Part shown: positions 1 through 7,921 of the stretch, piece after piece
How positions within the stretch are numbered: the stretch's first letter is position 1
How the letters are laid out: each line of letters begins with the position of its first letter
Source of the DNA: an uncultured Pelagibacteraceae bacterium
GTDB taxonomy: Bacteria; Pseudomonadota; Alphaproteobacteria; Pelagibacterales; AG-422-B15
NCBI GenBank assembly: GCA_902610585.1
Contig: CACLWE010000010.1
Location: 1-37,432, forward strand
DNA: 37,432 nucleotides
Direction of reading: 5' to 3'
Translations under genes and position numbers: made by a program
Notes under the pieces: generated by a model
Told to the model about the DNA's origin: nothing
Database searches by the model: none
The model's input: only the letters and a program-made list of their open reading frames with translations

Positions 1-611
1 AGAAATCCTTCATCGGCTCTAGAAAGTGATTGTAACCTCTCACTTCTATTAGCTGGAAACTCAAGTGGATTTCTTGTGATGTCTTTTGGCTGATAATTAT
101 TATTTTTTTCTTTTTGAATAAGGCCTTCTTTATTTAAAAATCTCAGTACGTGAGGTATTTTTTCCTTTAATACTTTTCGTTTTTCTGCCTTAGGTATATT
201 GCCTTCAGCCAGTAAACTAAAGTCTAAAAGTCTGTGTGTATAATCAAATGTAGGCCCCAATTTTTGTTTTCCGGGAATATCTTTATATGTTGCTGAGATT
301 CTTCTCATGCATACCATATCTTCTGTTTTAATAGGGGGGGATGTTCCAAATCTTGGTAGAGTTGTACGATAGGCCCTGATTAAGAAGATGGCTTCAATAA
401 GGTCACCTCTTGATTGTTTTATGGCGAGAGCTGCTAGATCAGTATCATATAATGATCCTTCTGACATGACCCTTTCAACAGACAATGTCAACTGTTCTTT
501 AATTTGATCAATTTCGAGGTTGGGTACATTGACATCACCTCTCCTTATTTCTGAAAGCCAATTATGAGCATTTTCAATTGCTTTTTCACCACCTTTAACA
601 GCTACATACAT
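1..611 (-). CDS. phnI: PhnI, C-P lyase core subunit (partial, 3' end outside window)
   Basis: Carbon-phosphorus lyase core subunit. With PhnG, PhnH, PhnJ and PhnL it joins the phosphonate to ATP, releasing adenine and giving ribose 5'-phosphonate 5'-triphosphate. Translating the minus strand from the ATG at 611 gives an N-terminus MYVAVKGGEKAIENAHNWL, nearly the same as the E. coli PhnI start, and the frame stays open to base 1, about 203 residues. The start lies 5 bases after the phnH stop. The order G-H-I is canonical, so phnJ and the rest should follow to the left of the window. The frame shows no damage. Confidence 0.95.
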   Translation of the reverse strand, partial: MYVAVKGGEKAIENAHNWLSEIRRGDVNVPNLEIDQIKEQLTLSVERVMSEGSLYDTDLAALAIKQSRGDLIEAIFLIRAYRTTLPRFGTSPPIKTEDMVCMRRISATYKDIPGKQKLGPTFDYTHRLLDFSLLAEGNIPKAEKRKVLKEKIPHVLRFLNKEGLIQKEKNNNYQPKDITRNPLEFPANRSERLQSLSRADEGF

Positions 612-616
612 AGAAA

Positions 617-1171
617 CTATCCTTTCTTTTTAATTTTTATTGATCTTGGAATGCAAAAAAAATTGCTTTTATTGGTAAAATAGAAATCTATACCAAGGGG
701 GAAGTAGTTATTTACATCACTTATTTTATTCGCATGAGGTAAGTAGATATCTTTGCTACCTTTGATACCGGGCCCCGAAATACTTACATTGTCTGATTTA
801 AATGGTGTCTCAATTATTAATGTACATGATCTATCCGGAAACTCGTCTGATCCTCTAGAGAATTCTGTAAGGGGCAACATGTCATTGAAAGTACCAATTG
901 CAAAATTTGCAAATTTTTTATCTACTATTTTAGAGTTTGTATGAAAGGCTACCCAATCTCTTAAGGATTTAGTGTCTAATGATTTTCCAATATAAATGGC
1001 GCTGGTGTGATCGCACATAGTGGACAAAATAGTAGCTGAAGATGTAGAAATTTGTTTAGGTTTATTTATCTCTAAAAACTTTTCAATTGATCCAGGATAA
1101 GAAGTTGCAAACAATATAGCTCTGAATGCATCGGCTTTTATAATAGACTCGTTTTCATTTGTATTAATCAT
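617..1171 (-). CDS. phnH: PhnH, C-P lyase core subunit
   Basis: C-P lyase core subunit, about 184 residues, a size normal for the family; PhnH sits on the periphery of the PhnG2H2I2J2 complex. Family features include the N-terminal segment AFRAILFATSYPGSI and later CDHTSAIYIG and FPDRSCTLI blocks. I chose the ATG at 1171, one base after the phnG stop, because GAGGTG lies at usual spacing before it. A GTG at 1183 would add four residues but would overlap that ribosome-binding site. It is the second gene of the minus-strand operon phnG-phnH-phnI and is probably translationally coupled to phnG. Confidence 0.93.
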   Translation of the reverse strand: MINTNENESIIKADAFRAILFATSYPGSIEKFLEINKPKQISTSSATILSTMCDHTSAIYIGKSLDTKSLRDWVAFHTNSKIVDKKFANFAIGTFNDMLPLTEFSRGSDEFPDRSCTLIIETPFKSDNVSISGPGIKGSKDIYLPHANKISDVNNYFPLGIDFYFTNKSNFFCIPRSIKIKKKG

Positions 1172-1172
1172 T

Positions 1173-1604
1173 TCAAGTTTCACCTCGCACCAATGTAAAG
1201 AAATCGACAGCTGTTGACTCTGATTTTGACATTACATCTTTTTTTAAATTTTTATCGCTTACAACTAGAGGGCGTATTATATTTTTGATTAAAAAATCTC
1301 TTTTATTTGTTTGCAGTAAAGCATCGCATATAGCAACAATTTCAGCCTTATATTTATTTCTTCCTTGCACGTATCCGTGACCAATTTTTCCTTGTGAGGT
1401 TTTCAATTGACAACGGGTAATAGTAACTTCACCAAAATTGAAATTATTTCCTGTTACTCCAATTTTTCCTTGACACATTATACTGCCTATTTCCGGTTTT
1501 CTAAGCCATGTGAAATTTACCTCAATACCAAATTTTTCCCAAAGAGAAGTTAGGTGGGCATCATTGCATGTAGCCAATGTACTAAGCCAAAATTTTCTTT
1601 CCAT
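1173..1604 (-). CDS. phnG: PhnG, C-P lyase core subunit
   Basis: C-P lyase core subunit, 143 residues. Family features are the N-terminal MERKFWLSTLATC and a central GEVTITRCQL followed by GHGYVQGRNKYKAEIVAICDAL, which corresponds to the conserved GxGYVxGRdxxxAexaAlxDAL block. It is the first gene of the C-P lyase operon, divergent from the phnF-type regulator gene with an 87-base spacer holding a palindromic operator candidate and a Pho-box-like site. No clear Shine-Dalgarno precedes the ATG at 1604. Confidence 0.93.
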   Translation of the reverse strand: MERKFWLSTLATCNDAHLTSLWEKFGIEVNFTWLRKPEIGSIMCQGKIGVTGNNFNFGEVTITRCQLKTSQGKIGHGYVQGRNKYKAEIVAICDALLQTNKRDFLIKNIIRPLVVSDKNLKKDVMSKSESTAVDFFTLVRGET

Positions 1605-1610
1605 ATTAAT

Positions 1611-1639
1611 CTATACAACTATACAAGTATACTATACTT
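1611..1639. promoter_or_regulatory. Candidate PhnF/GntR operator
   Basis: The phnG/phnF spacer holds four TATAC units in 29 bases. The right part, 1625-1639, is a perfect 15-base palindrome (AAGTATA, central C, TATACTT). HutC-subfamily GntR repressors commonly bind palindromes rich in GTATA/TATAC. The site lies just upstream of the phnG start, over its likely -10 region, which would fit repression of the C-P lyase operon by the divergently encoded regulator. Binding itself is inferred. Confidence 0.5.
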
Positions 1640-1666
1640 ATTATGACGATTCGTTTCAATTTATTT

Positions 1667-1684
1667 ATTAAAAATATGTTACAA
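1667..1684 (-). promoter_or_regulatory. Pho-box-like site upstream of phnG
   Basis: On the minus strand the sequence reads TTGTAAC, four bases, TTTTAAT. This matches the arrangement of PhoB sites, two 7-base direct repeats separated by 4 bases, oriented toward phnG. The second unit is a weak match and the background is AT-rich. The site also overlaps the likely -10 hexamer of the divergent regulator gene. Confidence 0.35.
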
Positions 1685-1691
1685 TAGCTAA

Positions 1692-2393
1692 ATGTTTGCC
1701 TGGGAAGAAATAAGGGACTCAATAAAAAAAGATATTATTGATCGTAAGCTTCGATTAGGGGAAAAAATCTATTCTGAAAACTATTATGCTAAGCTTTTTA
1801 AGGTGAATAGGCATACAGTTAGACGTGGAATCGAGGCCCTTAAAAAAGAAAATATCATTTATTCGAGAAGAGGTTTAGGATATTTTCTCAACTCTAAGAA
1901 AATAAATTATAAAATCGGAAAAACAGTAAGGGCATCACAGAATTTAAATCAAGAGACTACTGATATTGCTGTAGATATTATTTCTATAGATAAGAGAAAA
2001 GGGTACAGCAATGAAATAAGAGAATTTAATTTAAAAAAAAATGATTCAGTTTTCTATATTTATACAATCTCTAAAGCTAATGGTATTCCACTTATTTTAA
2101 CAGAAAGATTAGTCCCAGAAAAAAGATTTAAAAATTTTGATTTATTTTTTCGTAAAACTGGCTCTATGACATTGTCCTTTAATAAATATGGATTAAAAAA
2201 AATATATAGAAAAAAAACAACAGTATCAGCAGAGAGTGCGAATAATGTACAATCCAAATATTTAAAAATAAATATCGGAGACCCGTTAATACATACAAAA
2301 GCAATAAATACAGATATTAATAACAAACCAATTGAGATAAGTGATAGTTATTTCGTTGGAAGTAAAATTCAATTAGAAGTAAGCAAATTATAA
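1692..2393 (+). CDS. phnF: GntR-family regulator of the phosphonate operon (PhnF-like)
   Basis: A 233-residue transcription factor of the GntR/HutC subfamily. Residues about 1-70 form the winged helix-turn-helix, including NYYAKLFKVNRHTVRRGIEALKKE and a wing with SRRGLGYFL. Residues about 85-233 match a UTRA effector-binding domain, ending in the typical PIEISDSYFVG segment. Its divergent position next to phnGHI suggests it represses them in response to a phosphonate ligand, as reported for PhnF proteins; the ligand is unknown. No Shine-Dalgarno precedes the ATG. TACAAT ends 6 bases before it, suggesting a leaderless message. Its stop abuts the stop of the convergent MFS gene. Confidence 0.85.
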   Translation: MFAWEEIRDSIKKDIIDRKLRLGEKIYSENYYAKLFKVNRHTVRRGIEALKKENIIYSRRGLGYFLNSKKINYKIGKTVRASQNLNQETTDIAVDIISIDKRKGYSNEIREFNLKKNDSVFYIYTISKANGIPLILTERLVPEKRFKNFDLFFRKTGSMTLSFNKYGLKKIYRKKTTVSAESANNVQSKYLKINIGDPLIHTKAINTDINNKPIEISDSYFVGSKIQLEVSKL

Positions 2394-3605
2394 TTATTTG
2401 TGCATTTGATTTGTAGGTTTTTCGAAAATTATTAGTGAGAAAGAAAACGCTGATAGGATTGCAGTTATTACAATCGTAATCGTAAATAAGTTTAAATTAT
2501 ACGCAAAAAGAAGTGCACCTAATGCTGGACCTACGGCAAAGCTAATGCTCCTTGAAAGGGCCATCCACCCTTTAGCTTGGCCATAAATTTGTGACTCAAA
2601 ATACATATTGGTGACATAACCATATGTTATTGTTAAAACACCGTGACCCATTCCGAAAAAAGCCATACTAATTGCGGCAACAAAAATATTATTTGTAAAT
2701 TGAGCTGTAAAAATTGAAAAAATTACAAACAAAAAGGCTATTAAGCCTGTATATCTTGCGTCGTAATGCTTTCCAATTTTCATTTCCAAGTATCTTCCTA
2801 CAAGTTGAAACGGGCCATATATACTCGCAAGTACAACCGCGATACTAATGTCATTAAATGTTTCTGTAAAAAAATTTACTAATGCAAGGGTAAATGCTAC
2901 AAAAAAAAAATTTTGTAAAGAAGAGGATATTGTAATATAAAAAAATGATTTCTTTTGTGTCTTCTTTAGCTCATTCCAATTAAATAATAACTTACTTTCA
3001 TTTAAGTATTCTATATTTGATTTGTATTTCATTTCCTTTGAGGACACAAGTACATAGCCAATTAATAAAATAATTGAAGTAAATAAACACGTATAGAATA
3101 AACCTACATTGTATATAAGTGGATAAATTGAAAGCCAGGTAATAGTGCTTGCTACCGCTCCATAAAAAGTAATTATTGAAATATTTTTTCTAGAATTGAT
3201 TTCATCCATTTGGACTGCCGCATTAAACGCCACCTCATAGGTTGACATACCAAGCCCCAAGGTAATTAGAAACATAGAAATAAACACCCACAATACATTT
3301 TTGAAAATAAATAAATCAATCTCTGTTATTCCAATAAAAATTGAGCCTATCATACCTAATAACAGGCCGTATTTAATTACGATTAGGCTTCCATGATGGT
3401 CTGACCATTTTCCAATCCGAGGCGCTAATAGGGCTTGAAATAACAGTGCTAAACTAAACATTGTGAGAATTAATTCCTCACTTAAATTGGTGTGCAGTGA
3501 GATATATTCTTTTAATGGGGCAATAGTATAGAATAAAAATCCGTAACCAATGATTGTTACAATTCCAATAGTATGAACAGGAAATAAACTATTATTTTCT
3601 TTCAA
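2394..3605 (-). CDS. MFS transporter in the phosphonate island
   Basis: A 403-residue major facilitator superfamily protein with about twelve hydrophobic segments and a central cytoplasmic loop near residues 190-220. A motif-A-like loop, APRIGKWSDHHG, follows the second segment. The substrate cannot be read from the sequence. Its place between C-P lyase and phnCDE genes, with a four-unit Pho-box-like array upstream, suggests transport of a phosphorus compound or export of a breakdown product. The start is uncertain: the frame opens with TTG at 3605 and the next Met is residue 49, inside the second hydrophobic segment, so TTG is preferred. It ends against the stop of the phnF-like gene. Confidence 0.75.
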   Translation of the reverse strand: MKENNSLFPVHTIGIVTIIGYGFLFYTIAPLKEYISLHTNLSEELILTMFSLALLFQALLAPRIGKWSDHHGSLIVIKYGLLLGMIGSIFIGITEIDLFIFKNVLWVFISMFLITLGLGMSTYEVAFNAAVQMDEINSRKNISIITFYGAVASTITWLSIYPLIYNVGLFYTCLFTSIILLIGYVLVSSKEMKYKSNIEYLNESKLLFNWNELKKTQKKSFFYITISSSLQNFFFVAFTLALVNFFTETFNDISIAVVLASIYGPFQLVGRYLEMKIGKHYDARYTGLIAFLFVIFSIFTAQFTNNIFVAAISMAFFGMGHGVLTITYGYVTNMYFESQIYGQAKGWMALSRSISFAVGPALGALLFAYNLNLFTITIVITAILSAFSFSLIIFEKPTNQMHK

Positions 3606-3699
3606 CTTGATGCCTGTTTAGTATTTATTTTTATAAGTCATTGAATAAATTTGTTATTTTTACAATAGTTAAAAAATAGATTGTTTACCAATTTTTAAA

Positions 3700-3739
3700 T
3701 ATTACAAAAATGTTAAGAAATATTACAATAATATTACAT
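3700..3739 (-). promoter_or_regulatory. Pho-box-like array upstream of the MFS gene
   Basis: On the minus strand, units ATGTAAT, TTGTAAT, CTTAACA and TGTAATA occur every 11 bases with 4-base spacers. This is the periodicity of tandem PhoB sites, and the array points toward the MFS gene starting at 3605. It overlaps the start codon of the divergent small secreted-protein gene at 3738. PhoB control is inferred from spacing and the TGTAA/TTAAC cores. Confidence 0.5.
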
Positions 3740-4082
3740 GAAACGATTCGTGCTTTTAATGTTCATTTTTAAAATTCTGCTGAGCACAAACATCTATGCT
3801 GACGACTTTAAGAGTTGTATAGTTTACTTTCAAAACACTTCATCTCTAGAAATAGGGTACGATGAGACAATAATTAATTGTGAAATATATTTTAATACTC
3901 ATCCTGGCAGTAACTTCAATGAGTATAGTCTTTGTATGTTGCAGAATATTAAATCAGCTAAAAATATTGATGATTATTTTTATGAGTCAGACCAATGTGT
4001 GATTAATCACTGTTCTTCTAATATAGAAACTTTTTTTAATGGTAGTGATCCTGGCTTTTGTACGTTATTAGAAGAGGTGTAG
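3738..4082 (+). CDS. Small secreted cysteine-containing protein, function unknown
   Basis: A 114-residue protein I do not recognise. Residues 1-21 form a clear Sec signal peptide (MKR, a hydrophobic core, then an Ala site at IYA/DD). The mature part of about 93 residues contains seven cysteines, including CSSN and GFCTLL near the C-terminus, suggesting disulphides in the periplasm. It is followed directly by the convergent exported protein gene. The upstream region is the Pho-box-like array, whose units point the other way, so its own promoter is unclear. A phosphate-starvation role is possible from position only. Confidence 0.6.
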   Translation: MKRFVLLMFIFKILLSTNIYADDFKSCIVYFQNTSSLEIGYDETIINCEIYFNTHPGSNFNEYSLCMLQNIKSAKNIDDYFYESDQCVINHCSSNIETFFNGSDPGFCTLLEEV

Positions 4083-4520
4083 TTAAAAAATCTGCCACCA
4101 TGACTTTTCTTTTTCATTTTCTGTCTCTTCTTGCAGTTCGTCTGACTCATTAACAATTCCAATTCTCATATCTTGTCCGGCAACATTGCCTTCTCTCGCT
4201 ATAGTTTGAGCCTCTTTCAATTTCATTTTTGCAAGGACGTTTTGATTTTTATTACACAATTCCATTCCTTCAAGCATTAAATTATGTGCTTTCGTTGCTG
4301 AATCTGGGTCAGCTCGCTGTATATCGTTTTTAATTGATCCACGGAGCGTTAATATACTTAAATCTTCACAGTTTCCTATATTGCTCTCGTATGTACTTTC
4401 AGTATTGGTAGAATAGTCACTTCCAGCTTGCCCAATTGTATTGTCTTCATGACTGTCTGCAAGAGCAAGAGATGATAACATGTACGACGTTATTAAAAAG
4501 AATTGAATAAATTTCGTCAT
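4083..4520 (-). CDS. Small exported protein downstream of phnE, function unknown
   Basis: A 145-residue protein with an N-terminal signal peptide (hydrophobic residues about 5-20, cleavage probably after LALA). The mature region starts with an acidic, Ser/Thr-rich stretch. A helical region of about residues 50-115 follows (LTLRGSIKNDIQRADPDSATKAHNLMLEGMELC...AKMKLKEAQTIA). The C-terminus is acidic and ends in SWWQIF. The middle resembles small periplasmic helical proteins but I cannot name a family. It lies 52 bases after the last phnE gene on the same strand and may be the tail of the phnCDE transcript. Confidence 0.6.
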   Translation of the reverse strand: MTKFIQFFLITSYMLSSLALADSHEDNTIGQAGSDYSTNTESTYESNIGNCEDLSILTLRGSIKNDIQRADPDSATKAHNLMLEGMELCNKNQNVLAKMKLKEAQTIAREGNVAGQDMRIGIVNESDELQEETENEKEKSWWQIF

Positions 4521-4572
4521 GATTAATTATACAAATAGATTATTAAAAAAATATTAAGTTCTCAAAAAAAAA

Positions 4573-5982
4573 TTATTTTTTTGCCATTTTTGCCAATTGT
4601 AATTCTGCTCCTAGCGTTTCATCACCAATCAAAGCTCTTCTTACTTTTGCGGACATTGTATCCATGAAAATAACAACTCCTAAAATCAATAATGACATAT
4701 ACATAACATTTTCCCAACTGGTACCCGTATTTATTGCTCCAAGTAATTGTAAACCTATGCCGCCTGCGCCCATGGCACCTATAATAACAGCTCCTCTCGT
4801 GTTTGATTCTAAGTAGTAAAGAGTTTGGGAAATAAAAATAGGAAGTATTTGAGGTATAATTCCAAATCTGTGTTGAAGAGTTTTATTCGCTCCCGTAGAC
4901 TCTACACCTTCTTGTTGCTTTTCTTCGGTGTTTTCTATTGCTTCAGACATTAATTTTCCAAGAGTTCCTGTATCTGTAATTGCAATAGCAAATATTCCAG
5001 TAAATGGTCCTGGTCCGAAGGCTCTTAAAAAAATTAAGCTCCAAATCAAAAAATCGATGCCTCTTAATGTATCAAATAACCGTCTTAATATCGTTCGAAC
5101 AAATTTAAAAGGCGTTACATTGTAAGCTGCAAAAAATGCCAGAGGAAAACCCAGAAGAGCTGCTAGTAGGGTGCCCAATAGAGCCATAAAAATTGTCTCT
5201 AATAAAGCCCACAATATTTGTCCATGATGCCACATATCATTATTTAGAAATTCTTGAATTAGAAGCGAAAAATTTGAAATATTGGGGTCAACTCTATCGC
5301 CTGAGAATGAAAGTGAAATAGCATTCCAAATTCCATATGGTTCTAAAGGACTGTCAAAGTCAAACCAGAAATAGTTCCAACCAAGATTGTACCTATGTAC
5401 TTCAACTTTTTTTGAATAAACTTGAACTCTTTCGTAAAGAGATGGTCTAACCTCTATTTTATTTTCCGTTACCCTTATCCATTTTGGGAGATTATCTACA
5501 TTTTCAACGTAAGGCTTGCCTTGTGCATCAAGACGAAAAACAAGTGTTTCTTTGGTGTCTGGCCAGTTTTCTATTGTAACTTTATCATCGTATAGATTTG
5601 CAAACCCTCCATTTTTAAAACTTATTTTTGTTTCACCCTCTGGACCTATGGAAGTCCATTCAGGATACCTTTCTGGAAGACCGTCACTTTTTTGATAGGG
5701 GCCAACATACTGAGACCACCTGCTTCCTTCAAAGGATATAATTATATCATCTGGTTCACTCCATTTCATTGTGACATGGTCTTTATGTGCATATGTGTCG
5801 AGGGCAAACAATGAAGCTCTTTCAGGACTCCATTTTTTATGAATCTGCGATATGTCGAGGCTTAAAATTGCTATGATTAAATACACTATAATCCCGAGCA
5901 CTAAAAAAGTTGACCACATTTTAGATGAAAATTTAGTAACTACTATATCTGAATAATTTTTAATAATTTCAGACCTGTTCAT
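4573..5982 (-). CDS. phnE: Phosphonate ABC transporter permease, long PhnE type
   Basis: Inner-membrane permease of a phosphonate importer, about 469 residues, longer than the roughly 260-290 residues of short PhnE. An N-terminal membrane segment (about residues 20-42) is followed by a hydrophilic, Trp-rich region of around 170 residues, then a permease domain with five or six membrane segments. The EAA-type loop is seen as KLMSEAIENTEEKQQEGVESTGA. Long PhnE proteins paired with a short one are known in alphaproteobacterial PhoCDET/PhnCDE systems. The ATG at 5982 overlaps the stop of the preceding phnE as ATGA and is preferred to a start at 6012. Confidence 0.9.
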   Translation of the reverse strand: MNRSEIIKNYSDIVVTKFSSKMWSTFLVLGIIVYLIIAILSLDISQIHKKWSPERASLFALDTYAHKDHVTMKWSEPDDIIISFEGSRWSQYVGPYQKSDGLPERYPEWTSIGPEGETKISFKNGGFANLYDDKVTIENWPDTKETLVFRLDAQGKPYVENVDNLPKWIRVTENKIEVRPSLYERVQVYSKKVEVHRYNLGWNYFWFDFDSPLEPYGIWNAISLSFSGDRVDPNISNFSLLIQEFLNNDMWHHGQILWALLETIFMALLGTLLAALLGFPLAFFAAYNVTPFKFVRTILRRLFDTLRGIDFLIWSLIFLRAFGPGPFTGIFAIAITDTGTLGKLMSEAIENTEEKQQEGVESTGANKTLQHRFGIIPQILPIFISQTLYYLESNTRGAVIIGAMGAGGIGLQLLGAINTGTSWENVMYMSLLILGVVIFMDTMSAKVRRALIGDETLGAELQLAKMAKK

Positions 5983-6833
5983 GATTTCAATCCTATTAAT
6001 GATTTTCGCCAATAACTTGATAAGTAATCCAATGCAATGATCGTAGACACAAGTAAAAACATTATTGCAATAGTGTCAGCTTCATATTTCCACTGAATAT
6101 TAGTGTAAAGTTGCTCACCGATACCTCCAGCGCCAACAAATCCCAAAATAGTTGAAGCCCTTATATTAATCTCAAATCTTAAAATTGTGTAAGTTAGAAA
6201 TAGAGGGAGTGCCTGAGTTACCACACCGAATCTTATTCTGGTAAACCATGAAGCTCCACAGGACTCAAGACCTTCAATTGGATTTTTGTCGACATTCTCA
6301 ATAGCTTCTGAAAACAATTTGCCAAGAGCTCCTGCGGTATGAATTATGATGGCAATTACAGCAGGCAGTGCTGACTTTCCCAGTAGATACAACAAAACAA
6401 GCGCAATAACTAATTCTGGAAACGATCTGCATATATCCATGATGCGTCGAAATATTAATACAGTAGTTTTACTTTTGATTAGATTACGACTTGAAAAAAT
6501 ACTTAAAAAAAAGGCTAGCAACGTACCCATTGCTGTTGAAAATAGAGCCATATTAATAGTGCTTATTAAATCTGGAAGGTATTCAAGTAACAATAAATTC
6601 CATCTATAGCCGTATTCCCATGACCCAACAAATAGATCAACTGGGTAATCGAAAAATTTAGGTAATCCAACCCAGATGCTAGTCGCATTTCCTGTTTCCG
6701 CTACAATTAAACCCGAATAAATAACTGCTATCAATGCCGCAATTGAGAGAAAAGAATAAATTGATCTTGTTCTTGTAAGAGATTTTAAATTACTTTCAAT
6801 TTTAATTAAATTTTCTGGCAATGATGATTGCAC
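5979..6833 (-). CDS. phnE: Phosphonate ABC transporter permease, short PhnE type
   Basis: Permease of about 284 residues with around six membrane segments and the EAA-type cytoplasmic loop GKLFSEAIENVDKNPIEGLESCGA. Near the C-terminus, LGFVGAGGIGEQLY is typical of the PhnE family. It should pair with the longer permease encoded next to form a heterodimeric channel for PhnC and PhnD. I chose the GTG at 6833 because GGAGG lies 5 bases before it; a TTG at 6845 would put that site inside the coding region. A strong hairpin separates it from phnD. Confidence 0.9.
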   Translation of the reverse strand: MQSSLPENLIKIESNLKSLTRTRSIYSFLSIAALIAVIYSGLIVAETGNATSIWVGLPKFFDYPVDLFVGSWEYGYRWNLLLLEYLPDLISTINMALFSTAMGTLLAFFLSIFSSRNLIKSKTTVLIFRRIMDICRSFPELVIALVLLYLLGKSALPAVIAIIIHTAGALGKLFSEAIENVDKNPIEGLESCGASWFTRIRFGVVTQALPLFLTYTILRFEINIRASTILGFVGAGGIGEQLYTNIQWKYEADTIAIMFLLVSTIIALDYLSSYWRKSLIGLKS

Positions 6834-6852
6834 TGTTTCCTCCAAATAAACT

Positions 6853-6893
6853 GCTAATTAAGAGGATGGGGCATGCCATCCTCTTAAGTTAGC
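6853..6893 (-). promoter_or_regulatory. Hairpin between phnD and phnE
   Basis: Bases 6858-6869 and 6876-6887 form a perfect 12-bp stem around a 6-base loop. Adjacent GCTAA/TTAGC arms (6853-6857, 6889-6893) could extend it to 17 bp with one bulge. No U-run follows in the direction of transcription, so it is unlikely to be a full terminator. In binding-protein operons such hairpins commonly protect the upstream mRNA, raising binding protein over permease; that role is inferred here. Confidence 0.65.
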
Positions 6894-6909
6894 AAACAAC
6901 TACCGAAAT

Positions 6910-7869
6910 TTATTCGGCTTTTTTAGCTTCAATTTTAGCTTTACGAGCAGCTACAATAGTTTCATAGAAACTATGGTCGACTGGCACCCAAGCTTTAACA
7001 ACTCCATTTGCAACATTCTCGCTGCATTGTGGGTCATTTTCATGGATCCACTGCTTCATGCCTACCATGACCTGATGCGCTCTCACAGGCATATTAGTTG
7101 GCATTACAATCGGTCCATTTGGTATCAAAGCAGATGACCAAATCTGTTTGATGTCATCCATATTTAATAGTCCTTTATCAACCATTTTTCTCAGATTTCC
7201 AGAAGAGTAACCTTCGCTCCATTCACCAACTCCAGATACCCATGTCACACCTGCATCGATATCACCATTAAGAACTGCCAAAACGTTATTTTCATGACCA
7301 CCTGAAAATTGTGTAGAGCCAAAGTATGAGTCTGGATCCATTCCTGCAGCTTTTAATTCGATTGATGGTATTAGATAACCAGATGTTGAATTAGGATCAG
7401 CCCATCCAAAAGATTTACCTTTTAAATCATCAATTGAATTGATACCTGAGTCTGCTCTTGTAACCATGACTGAATAATAGCCCATATCTCCTGTCGGCTG
7501 CATTCTAGTTAAAATTGGTACAGTAGCGGTAGGATCTTCTAGATATATACCCGCATATCCTGATGAGCCAAACCAAGCATAGTCTAAGCTGCCACCAAGC
7601 ATTGACTCCATTGTTCCTGCATAATCTTTAAAAGTATAAATTTTAGCTGGTACTCCGTATGCAACTTCCGCATATTCCTTTAGACATGCATTATTCTTAA
7701 TAATGTCTTGAGCTGATTCATCGCCTAAAAATCCAAGTCTCATTTCAGGTTGATATTTACTCAAGTCCATTGTTGGCCCTTTATAGCCAGATACATCCCA
7801 TGCGTATGCATTTGCAGACACAAAAAGGAATGAACAAGCAATAATAGACCTTACTAAATTTTTAATCAT
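6910..7869 (-). CDS. phnD: PhnD, phosphonate-binding periplasmic protein
   Basis: Periplasmic solute-binding protein of 319 residues that delivers phosphonate to the PhnE permeases. Residues 1-23 are a signal peptide ending AYA. The mature protein has features of the PhnD family (type 2 periplasmic-binding fold): MRLGFLGDESAQD near the start, YAWFGSSGYAGIY, DDLKGKSFGWADPNSTSGYLIP and NGDIDAGVTW. The SxxSGYxxP segment and the GSSGY segment form the expected oxyanion pocket. AAGGAG lies about 10 bases before the ATG. It is the second gene of phnC-D-E-E. Confidence 0.95.
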   Translation of the reverse strand: MIKNLVRSIIACSFLFVSANAYAWDVSGYKGPTMDLSKYQPEMRLGFLGDESAQDIIKNNACLKEYAEVAYGVPAKIYTFKDYAGTMESMLGGSLDYAWFGSSGYAGIYLEDPTATVPILTRMQPTGDMGYYSVMVTRADSGINSIDDLKGKSFGWADPNSTSGYLIPSIELKAAGMDPDSYFGSTQFSGGHENNVLAVLNGDIDAGVTWVSGVGEWSEGYSSGNLRKMVDKGLLNMDDIKQIWSSALIPNGPIVMPTNMPVRAHQVMVGMKQWIHENDPQCSENVANGVVKAWVPVDHSFYETIVAARKAKIEAKKAE

Positions 7870-7921
7870 TTTTAGTATATCTCCTTGTTAGTTGTTAAGT
7901 TTTTTTTTGAAAAGGCTAACA

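Noticed and set aside
4561-4580. A/T hairpin with T-run after phnE as a terminator
   Set aside because: The stem is only A-T pairs formed by the poly-A end of the gene and following T-run; too weak to call.
4573-5982. Long PhnE as a novel fusion
   Set aside because: Long PhnE-type permeases paired with a short one are known in alphaproteobacterial phosphate/phosphonate importers; the extra N-terminal region is unusual but not new.
6346-6609. Open frame on the strand opposite phnE, and similar frames opposite recG, mfd, amidase and other genes
   Set aside because: They lie wholly within well-supported genes, have no family features or ribosome-binding sites, and are shadows of the real coding frames.
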